Source: Malus domestica (taxonomy: Eukaryota > Streptophyta > Magnoliopsida > Rosales > Rosaceae). Taken from it: 64,000 nucleotides of DNA. Numbering within the stretch: position 1 is the stretch's first letter; each line of letters begins with the position of its first letter. Where the stretch lies: contig NC_091670.1 of the NCBI RefSeq assembly GCF_042453785.1, positions 37,583,501 to 37,647,500 on the forward strand, given 5' to 3'. Position numbers and translations under genes: made by a program. The notes below the pieces were generated by a model, which was given only the letters and a program-made list of their open reading frames with translations, made no database searches and had not been told where the DNA came from. Positions 10,078 to 31,476 of the stretch are shown in pieces.

Positions 10078-11013
10078 GCCCTTTCCTATCTTGTTGGGGT
10101 TTTTCTTTTGGAGGGGTTTTTCTTTTCTTTCCTAACTAGAATGGTAATAATCATGTTTTCATCACTAAATTAATATATAAAAAATTATGAGACGAGAAAG
10201 GGAATTCAAATTTGGATGAGATGCTTCGATTGATGTTCATTATATTGTTGAACAATTAGAGAGCAACTTATATAGTACAATATAATGCCTTGTGCTATTA
10301 TACAACGTCATATGTATAAAGTTTACAAAGATCATTAGCATGGAGAACCATGTCAGCTAATACACCCGTGTCATGTAAATTCTTCTCCAGATTTGTAGTG
10401 TTTTTCTATGCTCCTTGCACCAATGCAGTCAGCGCTTACATGCAATATAAATTTTCCAATCTTTTCCATAATTTTTATAAAAAATGTCATACAAATGACG
10501 TAATCAGTATCTCTACCCAAGCTTCTCCCACGCGATAGCCAAGTTTTTCTTTTTGTTTGAGTTTGGTAAGGCATGAATGGGTTACTAAGGACGTGTTTTT
10601 TTTCCTGGGCCCTGAGAGGCTAAGCCCATGTTTTCAGTTTCAGTGGTACGATCCGACGTGAGCTTTTAACCACAGTTCTTAAAAATAGACTACGCAAATA
10701 ACACACATGACATTAATGAAAATCTGCTTCTTAATTCCAGGTCTAAGAACCACAGACAAGAAGAACCACGAGGCCACCACCGGAAGTAAATTCAGTATTC
10801 ACCTCCATCGATGCGTGACGGGTCCGATCTGTTGCCAAATTCTGCTCTCCCTGAAATTCAAGACTTGGCTATAATCGTATAAAACTGTCCTGTTTTTTGA
10901 AGAACTAAAGCTGGCCAAGTAGCTTGGATGTGAAGCAAATCCGTCTCCGCTGTGAAGCTATAGCAACATACATTACCTTGCATTACAAGTTGCCGGCGAT
11001 CCTTTACAAACTC
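10078..11013. other. Intergenic region downstream of MCM3, no gene seen
   Basis: AT-rich. The open frames at 10350-10574 are low-complexity and unsupported. The right part (about 10870-11013) probably contains the MCM3 3' UTR. Confidence 0.5.
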
Positions 11014-20894
<9,881 letters not shown>

Positions 20895-21106
20895 TTTGTA
20901 TTCTGCAAGAAGAGAAGAGAAGGTCGGAGACGACGGCAACTGAGAGTTCGAGAGAGTGAGCAACTGCTCAGTGCTATCGCATCCCCTTTGTTCTGTCTAG
21001 GGTTGGCGGGAAAATGGGGGACCTTTCTCCTTCCTTCGGCGCCAATATCATCCTATCCCCTGCGACGCTGTCGTTTCCTTTTTCTTTTGAAATATTTTTT
21101 ATTTAT

Positions 21107-21224
21107 AATATACCTGGAATATAAAGTTTAATTAAAAGTAATAGCACTTTAATCAAAAGTTGAAAAGTAACAGATGTTTAATTTAGAAATATTTAAAATG
21201 AGGCATCTAATTCTAATTAACTGT
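21107..21224. repeat. 118-bp direct repeat, left copy
   Basis: Runs from 'aatatacctggaatataaag' to 'ctaattctaattaactgt'. A second copy with about 90% identity lies at 21630-21746 in the same orientation. The 400 bp between them are AT-rich without an ORF. The pair could be the ends of a small element or a local segmental duplication. Confidence 0.8.
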
Positions 21225-21629
21225 AAAAAATATTTTGTCAACTCTTAATAATTAATTATTGGAATAAGGACTCATTTTAAATAAAAATAAAAATGTGAAA
21301 ACTCTTAGTTCACGTTTCTACTATAAGTAGTTGTTAAAAAATTCAAATTTATTTTCAGTTGCATAAAATTAGGCCGTCTAATCTACATCTCAATTTTAAT
21401 TATAAACGAACTCTTGTTTTTTTTATAATCTATATAAAATGTTGAGTTGGAAATTGGAAAAACTATATTTCATCGAATTAATCTTGAACCGCAGTAGATA
21501 TAATTGAATCCTTAAATTGAGGAAGGGATGAGATTCCATAAAAATAGCAATAAATTAATTAATACTATTGAGTGCATTTTTTTTACATAGAAATGGATTT
21601 AAAAGAATTTATAAAATACTTAAATTAAG

Positions 21630-21746
21630 AATATACCTGAAATATAAAGTTTAATTAAAGTAAAAGCACTTTAATCACAAATTGAAAAGTAACAGATGTT
21701 TAATTTAGAAAAATCTAAAATGAGGCATCTAATTCTAATTAACTGT
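21630..21746. repeat. 118-bp direct repeat, right copy
   Basis: Runs from 'aatatacctgaaatataaag' to 'ctaattctaattaactgt', matching the copy at 21107-21224. Intergenic between MCM3 (5' side) and the 3' end of KAS1. Confidence 0.8.
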
Positions 21747-22384
21747 TTATTTATTTAGCCTAACTAGAATTACCGAGGAATGAAAAAGATTTTTCATAGG
21801 TCTCGAGTTCTTAGAAGTGCATGATAAATGTGGTAAAGAAAATTGATAATGAAGTAGACCCGTCTACTTAAGGCTCGTTTCAAACTGTTTTTTGAAATAA
21901 CTGAAAACGATTTTAGTAAACAAGAAATTCTGTTAGGGGAAGAGGATTCAAATTTTGAATTTGGATATATAGAAGAGAGCGAAGGGTGAAACTTGGCTAC
22001 GTCAAGGTATGCGTTTCCTCTGCCTCTCTAGATTAGTCACACTTTATAAGAGGATCTTCAACTGTCACAACATGCAAAATTGGTGATCCATACTCAAGAG
22101 TTCAAAGAATATACCAAAACAACCTTTCCATTTAATACAACAATTTCATACTAACCACCTCATAATTTAAAAGAAGAACAAAACATTGGTTCTCCTACTA
22201 GTTTCCTCACAGAACTCGGTATCGAACGACGACTAGCGTCCATAAAATAGAGAACAACCTTTCTGAATTATTACAAAGCTACAGATGGCCTCAAATGTAA
22301 AAGGATGAAGCTTGCCTCCGAATAAATTAAGATCTTCTCTAAGCATCGTTGGTATACTACAAAACTTGAACACAAGTCGGATGA
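21747..22384. other. Intergenic, includes probable KAS1 3' UTR
   Basis: No gene seen. 21872-21930 resembles one arm of the MITE family at 35714-35953 (ggctcgtttcaaactg..., ataactgaaaacgattttag). The right 100-200 bases likely belong to the KAS1 3' UTR. Confidence 0.45.
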
Positions 22385-24848
22385 TCAGGGCTTGAACGGA
22401 GAGAAGGCGACGACAGAGTTGTGTCCGCCAAATCCAAATGAATTCGATATGGCTGGAAAAACATACGAAAGCTTAGTAAGTCTACTTGAACGGTGTTTGA
22501 GCAGTTGAAAATGAAAAAGCACTGGGAGTTTCAAGGTTTGGTCTTCTTACCAACATTCACTTCATGCTGCTGCTTTACATTGGGAACAGTGTCAAACTCC
22601 ACTGAAGGCTCTGGGTTCTGTTTCACAAGGGACATGCCACACGTCGGAAACCATTTACTATAGTGTTTCAAATAAGAGAAATCAAACTAACACTATGCTG
22701 TAGAAACCGCGTCCAAAATCATAGAAACAATAACATACAAATTGGTTTATGGAAGGATGCAGCCATCCAGTTGTTATGGCTTTGATGACGGCAATAGCTT
22801 CCAAACCCCCCGAAGCACCAAGACAGTGTCCGATCATAGACTGAAACAAAGTAAAGGCAAGAAATACGTAGTCAGAAAAGAAACATCATATGAATTATAA
22901 AGAGACAGAGGATTGGAGAAGAGAGATTGCCTTAGTTGCATTGATCTTGATATCTTTAGTGTTCGTGAACACCTTCTTTATAGCATTTATCTCGGCGAGG
23001 TCACCAGCAAGGGTAGAAGTTGCATGCGCATTGATGTAGTTAACCTGATAAAGTGAGGGAGTAGTGCACTAAATGATGCTGAGGAACAATCACAAGAACA
23101 TAAGATAAGTTTACCGAAAAGAGAGAGTACCTCCTCGGGTGATACACCAGCATCTTCGAGGCATTTCTGTATGCATGTAGATACACCAAGCCCATCAGCT
23201 CTAGGATCAGTCATATGATAAGCATCACAGTTAATACCACCTCCCAAGTACTCGGCAATAATTGTAGCACCTCGTTTTGTTGCATGTTCCAAGCTCTCCA
23301 TTACCTGTCAAATCAAAACTCTTCACATGTCATGATTAAAATCTAAGACAAAAACAGGGGTCAACTTCAGTGTATACACTCGACACTTCAGTCATCGTGA
23401 ATTCATGATAGCTGAGATAGAATTTTGTAGGGGTCCGTCTACTAATATTAGATTATATGATCTTTTTTTGTTTCAAAATAAAAATCTATTCAGGCTTACC
23501 AATACTCCAGCACCTTCGCCAATAACAAAGCCATCTCTATCTCTGTCCCATGGCCTCGAAGCCGTTTTTGGATCATCATTTCTCTGAGACAAGGCCCTGC
23601 ATGCAATAAACCCTCCCACCCCAACAGGAATTATGGCAGCTTCAGTTCCGCCAGCAATCATCAAATCAGCTTCACCCCGACGAATGTGATTTGCAGCAGA
23701 ATAGAAACAATAATTTGAAGTAGCACAAGCAGTCGAAATGGAATAATTCGGTCCCATAAAACCCAGATCGATAGCAAGCAACGCAGACCCCATGTTGGTA
23801 ATAGCATAAGGAATGAAAAAGGGGGTAATTTTCCTGTGACCTTTCTCTATCAGTGCATGAACACCGTCCGAAAAGACAGTAAGACCACCCATTCCCGATC
23901 CAACAAGCACCCCAGCCCGTGATTTATCAAGCTGAAAGTGAAGCAAAACCAACCATTTTAGAGACTCATCTCACTGTTCAAAAAACAAAAACAAAAAGCC
24001 AACAAACGTTTTTCAACTGGATGATAATCGAATAGATGCACACAAATATTCTCCATACACATCAACAACTCCATGCATGTCGTACAATTAGCACTGAATT
24101 TACACCAAGATCCATAGTTTTTTAACAGAACCCATTACTCTTAACACACAAAATTAAGCTAATCAATCTCATAAACAACCAAATGCTCCAAATTAGCACG
24201 TTCTACCGGAAACCTATCACTTTAATGAGCATAATTAAATAATAAAACAAATAAATCAAAGAAAGCAATGACCTACCAATCTCCGAAGAACCAAATCGGC
24301 AAATTAGCACATATTGCAAAACCCCCCATTAAGCTAATGAACATACAGAAACAAATGAATACATGCAAATGAAATAAAGCAATGACCTTTGATCGGTTAT
24401 CGGCGCCAAGACCAGCATCCTCGAGAGCTTTCTTCCCAGCAACAAGGGAGTACCGAAGGCAATCGTCAAGCCGTCGATCGTTCTTCCCATCAATGTAGCC
24501 CTCCGATGAGAAACCGCGGATCTGGCCCCCGAACCGGGTCGAAAACTTAGACGCATCAAACCGGTCGAGCGGCCCGACGCCGCTCTCCCCGGCGAGGAGC
24601 TTGTCGTAGAAAGTATTGACGTCGTTGCCGAAGACGGAGACGAGGCCCATTCCGGTAATGACGACTCGCTTCTTCGGGTCCGTCTCACGTTTAGGGGCGG
24701 ACACGGCAGGGGCGGAAGAGGCGGAGATGAATGAGATTCGCCCGGAGGATGTGGCGGTTTTGGTAGTGACACTAGGGAAATGGGGGGTCCGTTTCCGAAT
24801 CGGGTCTAGTGGAGCAGGCCGGAGAGTGGAGGATTGGAGGGACTGCAT
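22385..24848 (-). CDS. KAS1: Chloroplast 3-oxoacyl-ACP synthase I (KAS I), 7 exons
   Basis: Condensing enzyme of plastid type II fatty acid synthesis; it elongates C4 to C16 acyl-ACP with malonyl-ACP. Exons: 24387-24848, 23500-23931, 23131-23304, 22931-23044, 22739-22840, 22551-22617, 22385-22452; 472 aa, the usual length. An N-terminal Ser/Thr/Pro-rich transit peptide precedes KKRVVITGMGLVSVFGNDVN. The catalytic triad is complete: Cys223 (STACATS), His363 (NAHATS) and His399 (MIGHCLGA). The C-terminus has the Gly-rich SFGFGGHNS. Intron 4 has a GC donor (ACTAAG|gcaatc) where conserved TKSMIGH fixes the junction. A (CT)n tract lies in the 5' leader. It is likely transcribed divergently from the HMG gene. 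Confidence 0.96.
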
Positions 24849-25082
24849 GGCGATGAGAGAGAAAGTGAGTGATACGAGAGAGAGAGAGAGAGAGAGTGGG
24901 GGGCGACGCCAACGATGTGAGTGAGAAGGGCGGAAGAATATGGTATTTATTTGGAGGATACCACTTGTTTTTAATCACTTGTTTTTAATTGTGACGGGAC
25001 CCAATTTGGAGGATAAATTTTTAAGGAGGCAGATTTGGTACTTTATTCAACAACTCTGTTTGCTTAGTCTTGTTTTTAATCA

Positions 25083-25193
25083 CATAAAGTACCAAATTTG
25101 CTTAGTCTTTTAATTGTGACGGACCCAATTGAAATGAAGGCGAAAACATACAGAGTTCTTGAATAAAAGACTAAGCAAATTTGGTACTTTATG
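25083..25193. repeat. Perfect 30-bp inverted repeat (hairpin) between KAS1 and HMG gene
   Basis: 25083-25112 (starting cataaagtaccaaatttgct) is the exact reverse complement of 25164-25193, with a 51-base spacer. A partial third copy ('gatttggtactttatt', about 25032) lies upstream. The spacer shares 'ttaattgtgacgg.acccaatt' with 24987-25005. This looks like a foldback element or remnant MITE in the shared promoter region. Confidence 0.85.
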
Positions 25194-26675
25194 CGATTAT
25201 TTTAGAATTTTTTTTAATGGATTATTCTTTTTGTTTTGTTTTTCATAATAAGGATATTCTGTTAAAATTAAGCCAATCCTATTCCTAAACTTGATTATTT
25301 CTTTTAATATTACATCTTTTTACATATGGTTAAGAAGTAATTGGCTTGTTTTGTTCGTTGGGCCAACCAATTTTTTTTTTCTAAAACAAATTAAATTATG
25401 GTTTTACCTATAAAATCAAAGACAAAAGAACAAAACTACTACATTTTCTTGCTAGTGAATAAACAATTACTAATTAATATTCCATTTGCTAATTGCCGTG
25501 GCGTCACAGTTTCCTTTCTCTATTTTTTCAAATTTTTTGTCACAATTTTCTTCACATCCCATTTATCATGGAAAATGGGTCTCCCTGAAAATTACACCGC
25601 CCAATGGTTGTCTCCTAATTCTGAGAGGTATTCAATCTAACCCGGAACGCAAGACAGCACGTCACATGTTAATTAAAAGAAAGATTTTTATCTTTCAAAT
25701 TATATAATGATATGTGGCATACAATTTCGTTTACCGGTCACATTTTTCATGTCCCTAACTCCCATACTGGTGTTGTTGCAAAACATTAAACAAAACTGAT
25801 AAATATATTTAAGGTGGAAACTGGGCTCGGCATGGTCACCTTGGGCTTGATCAAGCAACCGCACAGCCCAACTCCGTCGCATCACCCACAGTACTCGCCA
25901 AAACGGCGGCGTCATCGCAGAGTGCACGCCACTGTCTTATCATCAATCGTCACTGTGCCCACCTCCCACTCACCCCACCGACGCCGTAAGGCCCGAAGCG
26001 AAGAAACACGGCAAAGAAAACTAACAACTCTCAGCAGTCTCTCTCGTTTTCTTCCTCCGCCAACTGGGTAATTTCCCCTACCTTCTCCACCTTTTTTTCC
26101 TCACCACATGTTCAATGCTGTCTGAATTTTTGCTGGGTTTTTTTTTGAAGAATACCCAAGAAATGATAATAAAAAAATTTGGAAAAGAAAGCAAAGAATC
26201 GTAATTTCTGTTATTTTGTTTGATGGGTTGTGTTGTTATGTGTTAGATAATGTGGAGAACACACTTGTTCTTGCCCAAGAAGTTAGGTTAAGCTCAGTTG
26301 GGTGGTGGGGTTTTTCATTAGCTTAAATTTGAGATATTGGAAACTGATAGTCTTGTTTCTTTTAGACTAGGATGTTCTGTAGAGTTGTACCCTTTCGAAT
26401 CGAAAGCAATGCTTACTGTACGCTTACTCTCTGCCGGGTTGCTGATGAATTGGGTTGATAGAAAAGGAAAGTGGAAACAAATGTCTAGGAGGGGGAAGAA
26501 ATATGTGAAATATTATGTGGTTATGGATTTATGTTGCTTTGAGTTCATAGTAATGGTTTAGTTCTTGTGTGAGTGACAACGTGCCGGCTGAATGTGTTGT
26601 TTTGTTCTTTTATCTTTTGCCCGCTTTAATAAACTGATGGTAATCGAAAGAAATTCTAGAAATTCTTTTAGGGAA
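25194..26675 (+). other. HMG gene upstream region, leader exon and leader intron
   Basis: The GC-rich stretch at about 25850-26067 looks like a 5' UTR exon. It is followed by a donor (actgg|gtaattt, about 26068), and 'ttcttttag' at 26663-26671 is a good acceptor five bases before the coding ATG. A leader intron of about 600 bp is therefore likely. Other open frames here lack support. Confidence 0.5.
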
Positions 26676-28320
26676 ATGGTGTTGAAGGTCCAACAAAGTG
26701 AGGGGAAAAGGAGGTCAGCAAGGTTAAGCAGCATAAACTCGGAGGGAAAGAGAATCGTTTCAGTAAAGAAGACTAAAACCAAGCAGAAGAAGAAAAGTGC
26801 AAGACTTGATTCCAAGATACCGAAGAAACCGCCAACTGCTTTCTTCTATTTCTTGTATGTTTCTCCTTCCATTCCTGTTTAGCTTTTCATTTATGTTAGT
26901 AGACAGGTTTCACTTTCTAAATTTAATTGCATATATGTGCTGTAATTGATTAAATTTCCAACAGGCTCGATGATTTTGTTGTTTGATTGTCTTAGTCCTA
27001 TAAGAACACATCATCTTTTTGCTTGGCTGAAGTCGAGTTCATCATCATTCGTTGTGCTTATGGTTCTGGCTTTTAGTATTCATATCATGGCTAGTTGAGA
27101 GAATCTTCTGCTTCTTTATCTTTCGTTATTAGAGGGGGCAATTTCCAAATTTAAGGCCATTGGGTGATTGAGGTTTTACTGTCCTAAACTGGATTTTCGT
27201 GTGTTTAAGGGAGGATTATCGTAAGGATTTTCAAGAGCAAAATCCAGGTGTCAAGCAAATGCGTGAAGTAAGTTTATGATGCGGTAATTCGTTTAACTGC
27301 TTGCATGTTTTTCATTTGTTACTCATCCCATCAGTTCTATTGTATATGAACATACACCACTTTCATATTCAGATTGGAAAGGCGGGTGGAGAGAAGTGGA
27401 ATACAATGGCATATGAGGTTTGTGGTCTCTGTATACTTTAGTTGACTTCTTATGTTTTCGTTAGATTTTTGCTTCACTTTCTCTAAAGTTCTGTATTGAA
27501 GACCCAATGAAATATGACTTTTTTCAACTGTGGGTTCTATTTAACTTTATGTTCTGACTAGTTTTGGTTAAAATATAAGGAAAACTAATGAAAAAGGCTT
27601 GACAACTCTGAGTTTTAACGATAAGGACAACATAAAGGGTAAAGTGAATAGTACCAAGATTGACTTTTTAGTGTAGAAATGTGGTTTTTCGTTAAAATGA
27701 ACAGTACCGAAAGCTTTTCGTTAAAGTTCCCTAAAATATATGACCCGTTCACCAGTGTAGACTTGTTTGATGTGCTTATAGTTGTCTTTTTTCACTTAAG
27801 CTATTTATAACAGTGGATCTCATTTCGCTTGAATTCCTGCCAGCTTATGTAATACTGGCTGAATCATGCAAATGGTTCTTTCTTAATAACTGTCTGTGGT
27901 TCTCACCATTTGGACTATCTTACTTGTTGCTCATCCAGTGGCATGAAGCATCAAGCAATATTTTAACTTTTTTGACTGTTTACAAGTGTTCCTAACAATG
28001 GTGATTTGGCCAAAAATAGCTCATAGAATTTGTTTCTTTGTTCTATTTCCTTTCATTTTTTTCTTATATTAGGAAAAGGTTCAATATTATGATATAGCCA
28101 CGGAGAAACGAGCTGAGTTTGAGAAGGCCATGGCAGAATATGCACAAAGAAAGGTAAACTTGCTTTACATGATCTTTGTGGTTAATAAGCCGAACCTTAT
28201 CTTGCAAGCGATGCCGAGTGGTGATCAATTGCAATTTACTAAGTAGATTTCTAACATTTGCAGGATAGTGGGGAGGATGAAGAAACCGAGGATGATGAAG
28301 AGGAAGATTGGTCTGACTAA
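26676..28320 (+). CDS. HMG-box (HMGB-type) chromatin protein, 5 coding exons
   Basis: Exons 26676-26854, 27210-27267, 27373-27417, 28073-28153 and 28264-28320 join to 139 aa. The N-terminus (1-48) is strongly basic ([24 protein letters not shown]) and should contact DNA and serve nuclear import. One HMG box covers about 49-120 (KKPPTAFFYFL, GGEKWNTM, EKVQYYDIATEKRAEF). The C-terminal tail is acidic (DSGEDEETEDDEEEDW), giving the basic-box-acidic order of plant HMGB proteins that bend DNA. It probably corresponds to the HMG gene next to At2g34460 in Arabidopsis. The ATG just after the putative leader-intron acceptor is taken as start. Intron 3 carries a MITE. Confidence 0.9.
27566..27735. repeat. 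MITE in HMG gene intron
   Basis: Well-preserved copy of the small repeat family: starts 'ataaggaaaactaatgaaaa', contains 'gagttttaacgataaggac', 'aaagtgaatagtacca', 'tgactttttagtgtagaaa' and ends 'ttcgttaaagttccctaaaa'. The ends are loosely inverted (taaggaaaact / agggaacttta). Related segments lie at 300-425 and 3900-4035. I recall this family as very abundant in apple and pear. Confidence 0.75.
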
Positions 28321-28899
28321 GAAATCATGTTTTCGTATGGTGGATGTAGTTGTATACAATTCATAGGTCCTGGTCGTGTGTCTTTGTAAAACCGCCCATG
28401 CCTGTATCATTCTTGTCTATATCTGTTCACAATTCGATTTTAGTAGCGAGAATTCAGATTTTAACAGTTGGGTTTGTACTTTATTTAATGGAAGATGACA
28501 AGTCTAAACCTTATTAACTGTCCCCAGGAATTTGTATCGAATAACTCATTTTCGACTCATGTTCTTGATTCATAACATTTTTCGGTCAATTGTCTTGCCC
28601 AGATTCAAGAATATATCTTCTTTTCCTCCCTTTCTTTTGATTTGGTTTTGTAGTCGGCAAGAAACTTCTTCAATTCTTGCACTGAATAAGATGTGTTGAG
28701 GGAAATCTGGTTGAATGTAAAATGTTCTTGCACCCGATGCTCGGGTCCAAATTGTTCTTGTTCTGTGAAGTTCAGTTTATGTGGCCAAGGAATCAAAATC
28801 CAGAAATCTAGAAGAAAACCGCTTCTCTTATGAGCTGTTTGATAACCATTTCGTTATTGGTTTCCCAGTTGACAAATCCCACAACATATAGTTACTGGA

Positions 28900-29676
28900 T
28901 TACGATTTCAAAGCTTTTTCTTCAGCTCTCGGGAGCCTACCAGATGATGCTCCTAATGAATCGGAACTGCGCTTATCAGGGGCAAAGTATTTCAAATTCA
29001 GTTTGTTGGAGGGTTAAGTGAGATTCGCGTTGAGTTTCAGGGGGTATTTTCAATAAACAAAAGCTTTAATGAAATGCGCATGTTATTAAAGCAGGTTCAT
29101 GGTTTATACATACCACACCAGCAGCTCCTGCTGCTATTGCCATTGGAGCTGTGACTGCACTCAGTCCAGATGAACACATGACCGGAATCTTGACTGCTTG
29201 GGATATCGAATATGCTGCTGCTAATGTTGGTGTTGCCTAAAATATGAAATATCGTCATCAAATTTGTTTGTTGAAATAAAACATGCATCTATGTTCACTT
29301 GCTTCTTCTGACCTGATCTGGGAGGCTTAGTGTAGGAGGTACTGTGACTGATAAGGTCACAGATGGAAGAATCCTCTTGGTCTCCTTTGTTAGATTCAAT
29401 ATCTGCAAAGGAATTCAACAGAATACAAAAAGAGAATCCGATTGGTATTCGTGCTCAGTATATTTTTCGTTTTACCTTGAGAGCTCTGCGTTCATGAAAG
29501 TCCCTGAGGACTGATTCCTTGGTAGCTGATAGGAGTGCTTTTGTGCTTAAAGTGGCTCTTTTTTTCATAGCCAAACATGGCCTTGAAGGCAGAGAGTTAC
29601 CCAGAAGAGGGTTGTGGGTAGGTCTCAAACGGGAGAGAGAGGACGGTGAGGTTTGTAGGCGGACTGAGGCCTGCAT
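28900..29676 (-). CDS. Unrecognised, probably plastid-targeted protein, 4 exons
   Basis: Exons 29476-29676, 29313-29402 and 29114-29236 are all phase 0 with GT-AG borders and stay open together (138 aa). A last exon 28900-28971 (acceptor gataag, stop TAA) would give 161 aa but is less certain. The N-terminus (MQASVRLQTSPSSLSRLRPT) is Ser/Arg-rich and without acid residues, like a chloroplast transit peptide. Then come a charged helix (ESVLRDFHERRALK), a Thr/Val/Pro-rich stretch and a hydrophobic Ala-rich segment (SSGLSAVTAPMAIAAGAAGV) that may be a membrane helix. I do not recognise the family. An alternative 3' end further left (28600-28800, frame with ELKKFLADYKTK) cannot be excluded. Confidence 0.6.
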
Positions 29677-29707
29677 CTCTACTCCAGCCGTAGGTTTTCA
29701 GGGTTAG

Positions 29708-31172
29708 AAGTTGGAGGGAGAGAGATAAGAGAGCTTTGGCAGTGGCAGCTAAAATGTTTCAGAAGAAGATAATTTGGCTGCCACCTGAACATAAATACTA
29801 CCATATGTAATTTGTTATACTTATTTTAGGGATTGTATTGGCACAAAGGTACTACTAATGAACAAAAACTTGGGTCCGACTTCAATGCTATGAAACACTA
29901 AGTGCTACGATTTTAGTTGTTAAATTTGATTTTCACAACTGTTATAGATATTTCAGTGCTACGTACCATTGAAGATAATTCCTAAAAATCTTTTCTTTCA
30001 AGTCTGATTTCTTCTTTTGAAACATTTCGGACCAATCACGTGAAAATATAACTAGATAAAGTAACTATACAAGTAAACTCAAGAGTTGTAAACCCAAACT
30101 TAAGCCCTCCCAAACTCATGAAGATCAAAATCCCCTCCCAAGATAACCTTGGAATTCAAGAGATTTTTCAATGTGATTGGAACGCGGGGCGGGTACGTCG
30201 CATATCATTATATAATCTGGAGGGATGTTTTTTTTCTATTGTCTCTCAAATTGTACAATGACATATAATGTATCATCCTGTGTTTACATCTTACCGAAAA
30301 ATCTCTCCAAGACTTCTATCCACTCTTGTAACACTCACCCCAGAGATATGTCATCTCATGCATATGATGCACTCAGCTAATTCTAGAGTCGGACCAAAAG
30401 CAACCTCCACGGCACCACCATATCCATGTATATATCACTTACTCATTCGTCACTAATTCTCTATAGTCTTGGTTGTCTAAAAGAAGGGGGACAGCCTACA
30501 AAGCTCATGTGGGAAATATAAGTAGGAAAGGTCATGGGAGCCGAAGGATTATTTGTCTTGTTTGTACATGTCTTCTTCAATGTGAAAGATTGATCAGATG
30601 AAAAGGATCGAGATCATACAGTTATCCAAAATTCAAAACATGCATGCGAAGCAATGATAGTATCGGTAGGGGAATTCTAATTTGCCCTTGGTAGATTCCT
30701 TGCGTTCCAAACTAGAAGGAGGCAAGCGGCTTGAAGTTCAAGGAGTCGACAGTGTTTAATCTTACGTTTGAAATCTTGTGTTTAATCTTCCCTCTATAAT
30801 ATAAGGAAAATTCTAACATGCAACAATGTTACTCGAGTGACGTCTTATACCAATAATAACAACCAATAATGAAAATATGCGTGGATGGATGAGGTGGCAC
30901 CGCCATCCGCAGTCAAGAATTTCTCCATTAATAGAGGCAATGCCATTAGATTTGTACAATCCAAAGTAATTTGCTGAATTAAATTGCAGAAAATTCAGAA
31001 TTTGTGAAGACCAAAAAAAGTTAACTGATGATTAACTCTCTACATAACCAACATAATAAGCATATTAATTAGCAACTTGATCTGTCAATTATACCCTTCT
31101 TGAAGCAGTACAGAGAAAACCAAGTACGTAAAAAGAGAGTCGGAAGACGAAAACAGAGACACCAAAAGCCTC
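29708..31172. other. Intergenic region, no gene seen
   Basis: Promoter region of the minus-strand gene on the left, then AT-rich sequence without supported ORFs. No terminal repeats identified. Confidence 0.5.
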
Positions 31173-31426
31173 TCAAAAATGGCATCCGCAAAACAAGTAG
31201 AAGAAACAGAAGCTGAGCAGCAAAACCACCGCCTCAAACGCCGCCACGATCTTGAAAACCACATCATCGTAAAAAGAAAGCTGCAGATTCAGCGGCCGGA
31301 ACTTAAAGGCAGACTCCAAATACTTCCACCTCAAACTCCACGACTCTTTCTTCATCCTCTTAAAGAACAACCACCTCTTCTTTCCCCCACCCACTGTCTT
31401 CTGCTCACTTTCTCTCTCTAGTTTTC

Positions 31427-31430
<4 letters not shown>
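31173..31430 (-). CDS. Small putative membrane protein, 85 aa
   Basis: Single-exon frame starting MGKLERESEQ. It is basic in the first half (GGGKKRWLFFKRMKKESWSL), then WKYLESAFKFRPLNLQLSF, and a C-terminal transmembrane helix (about 62-82: IVAAFEAVVLLLSFCFFYLF) ending CGCHF. Similar short plant proteins with a '...FKIVSxFEA...FFYLCCGCH' end are known to me only as uncharacterised. The start directly follows a (GA)n leader on the minus strand, as is common in plant 5' UTRs. The opposite strand is also partly open and was rejected because it lacks these features. Confidence 0.6.

Positions 31431-31473
<43 letters not shown>
31431..31473. repeat. (CT)n microsatellite
   Basis: About 20 CT units immediately upstream (minus strand: (AG)n leader) of the 85-aa ORF. 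Likely polymorphic. Confidence 0.9.

Positions 31474-31476
<3 letters not shown>

Noticed and set aside
22385-24848. Mitochondrial KAS or KAS II instead of KAS I
   Set aside because: The whole sequence, including length and the exon-level match to plastid KAS I as I recall it, favours KAS I; the N-terminus looks like a plastid transit peptide.
28605-28796. Minus-strand 63-codon frame with ELKKFLADYKTK as a separate gene
   Set aside because: It could be a 3' exon of the plastid-type gene or chance; no start context, and phase does not fit the well-supported exon 3 directly.
31179-31421. 80-codon plus-strand frame opposite the small membrane protein
   Set aside because: Lys/His/Pro-rich without order; the minus strand has a basic half, a clear membrane helix and a leader microsatellite.
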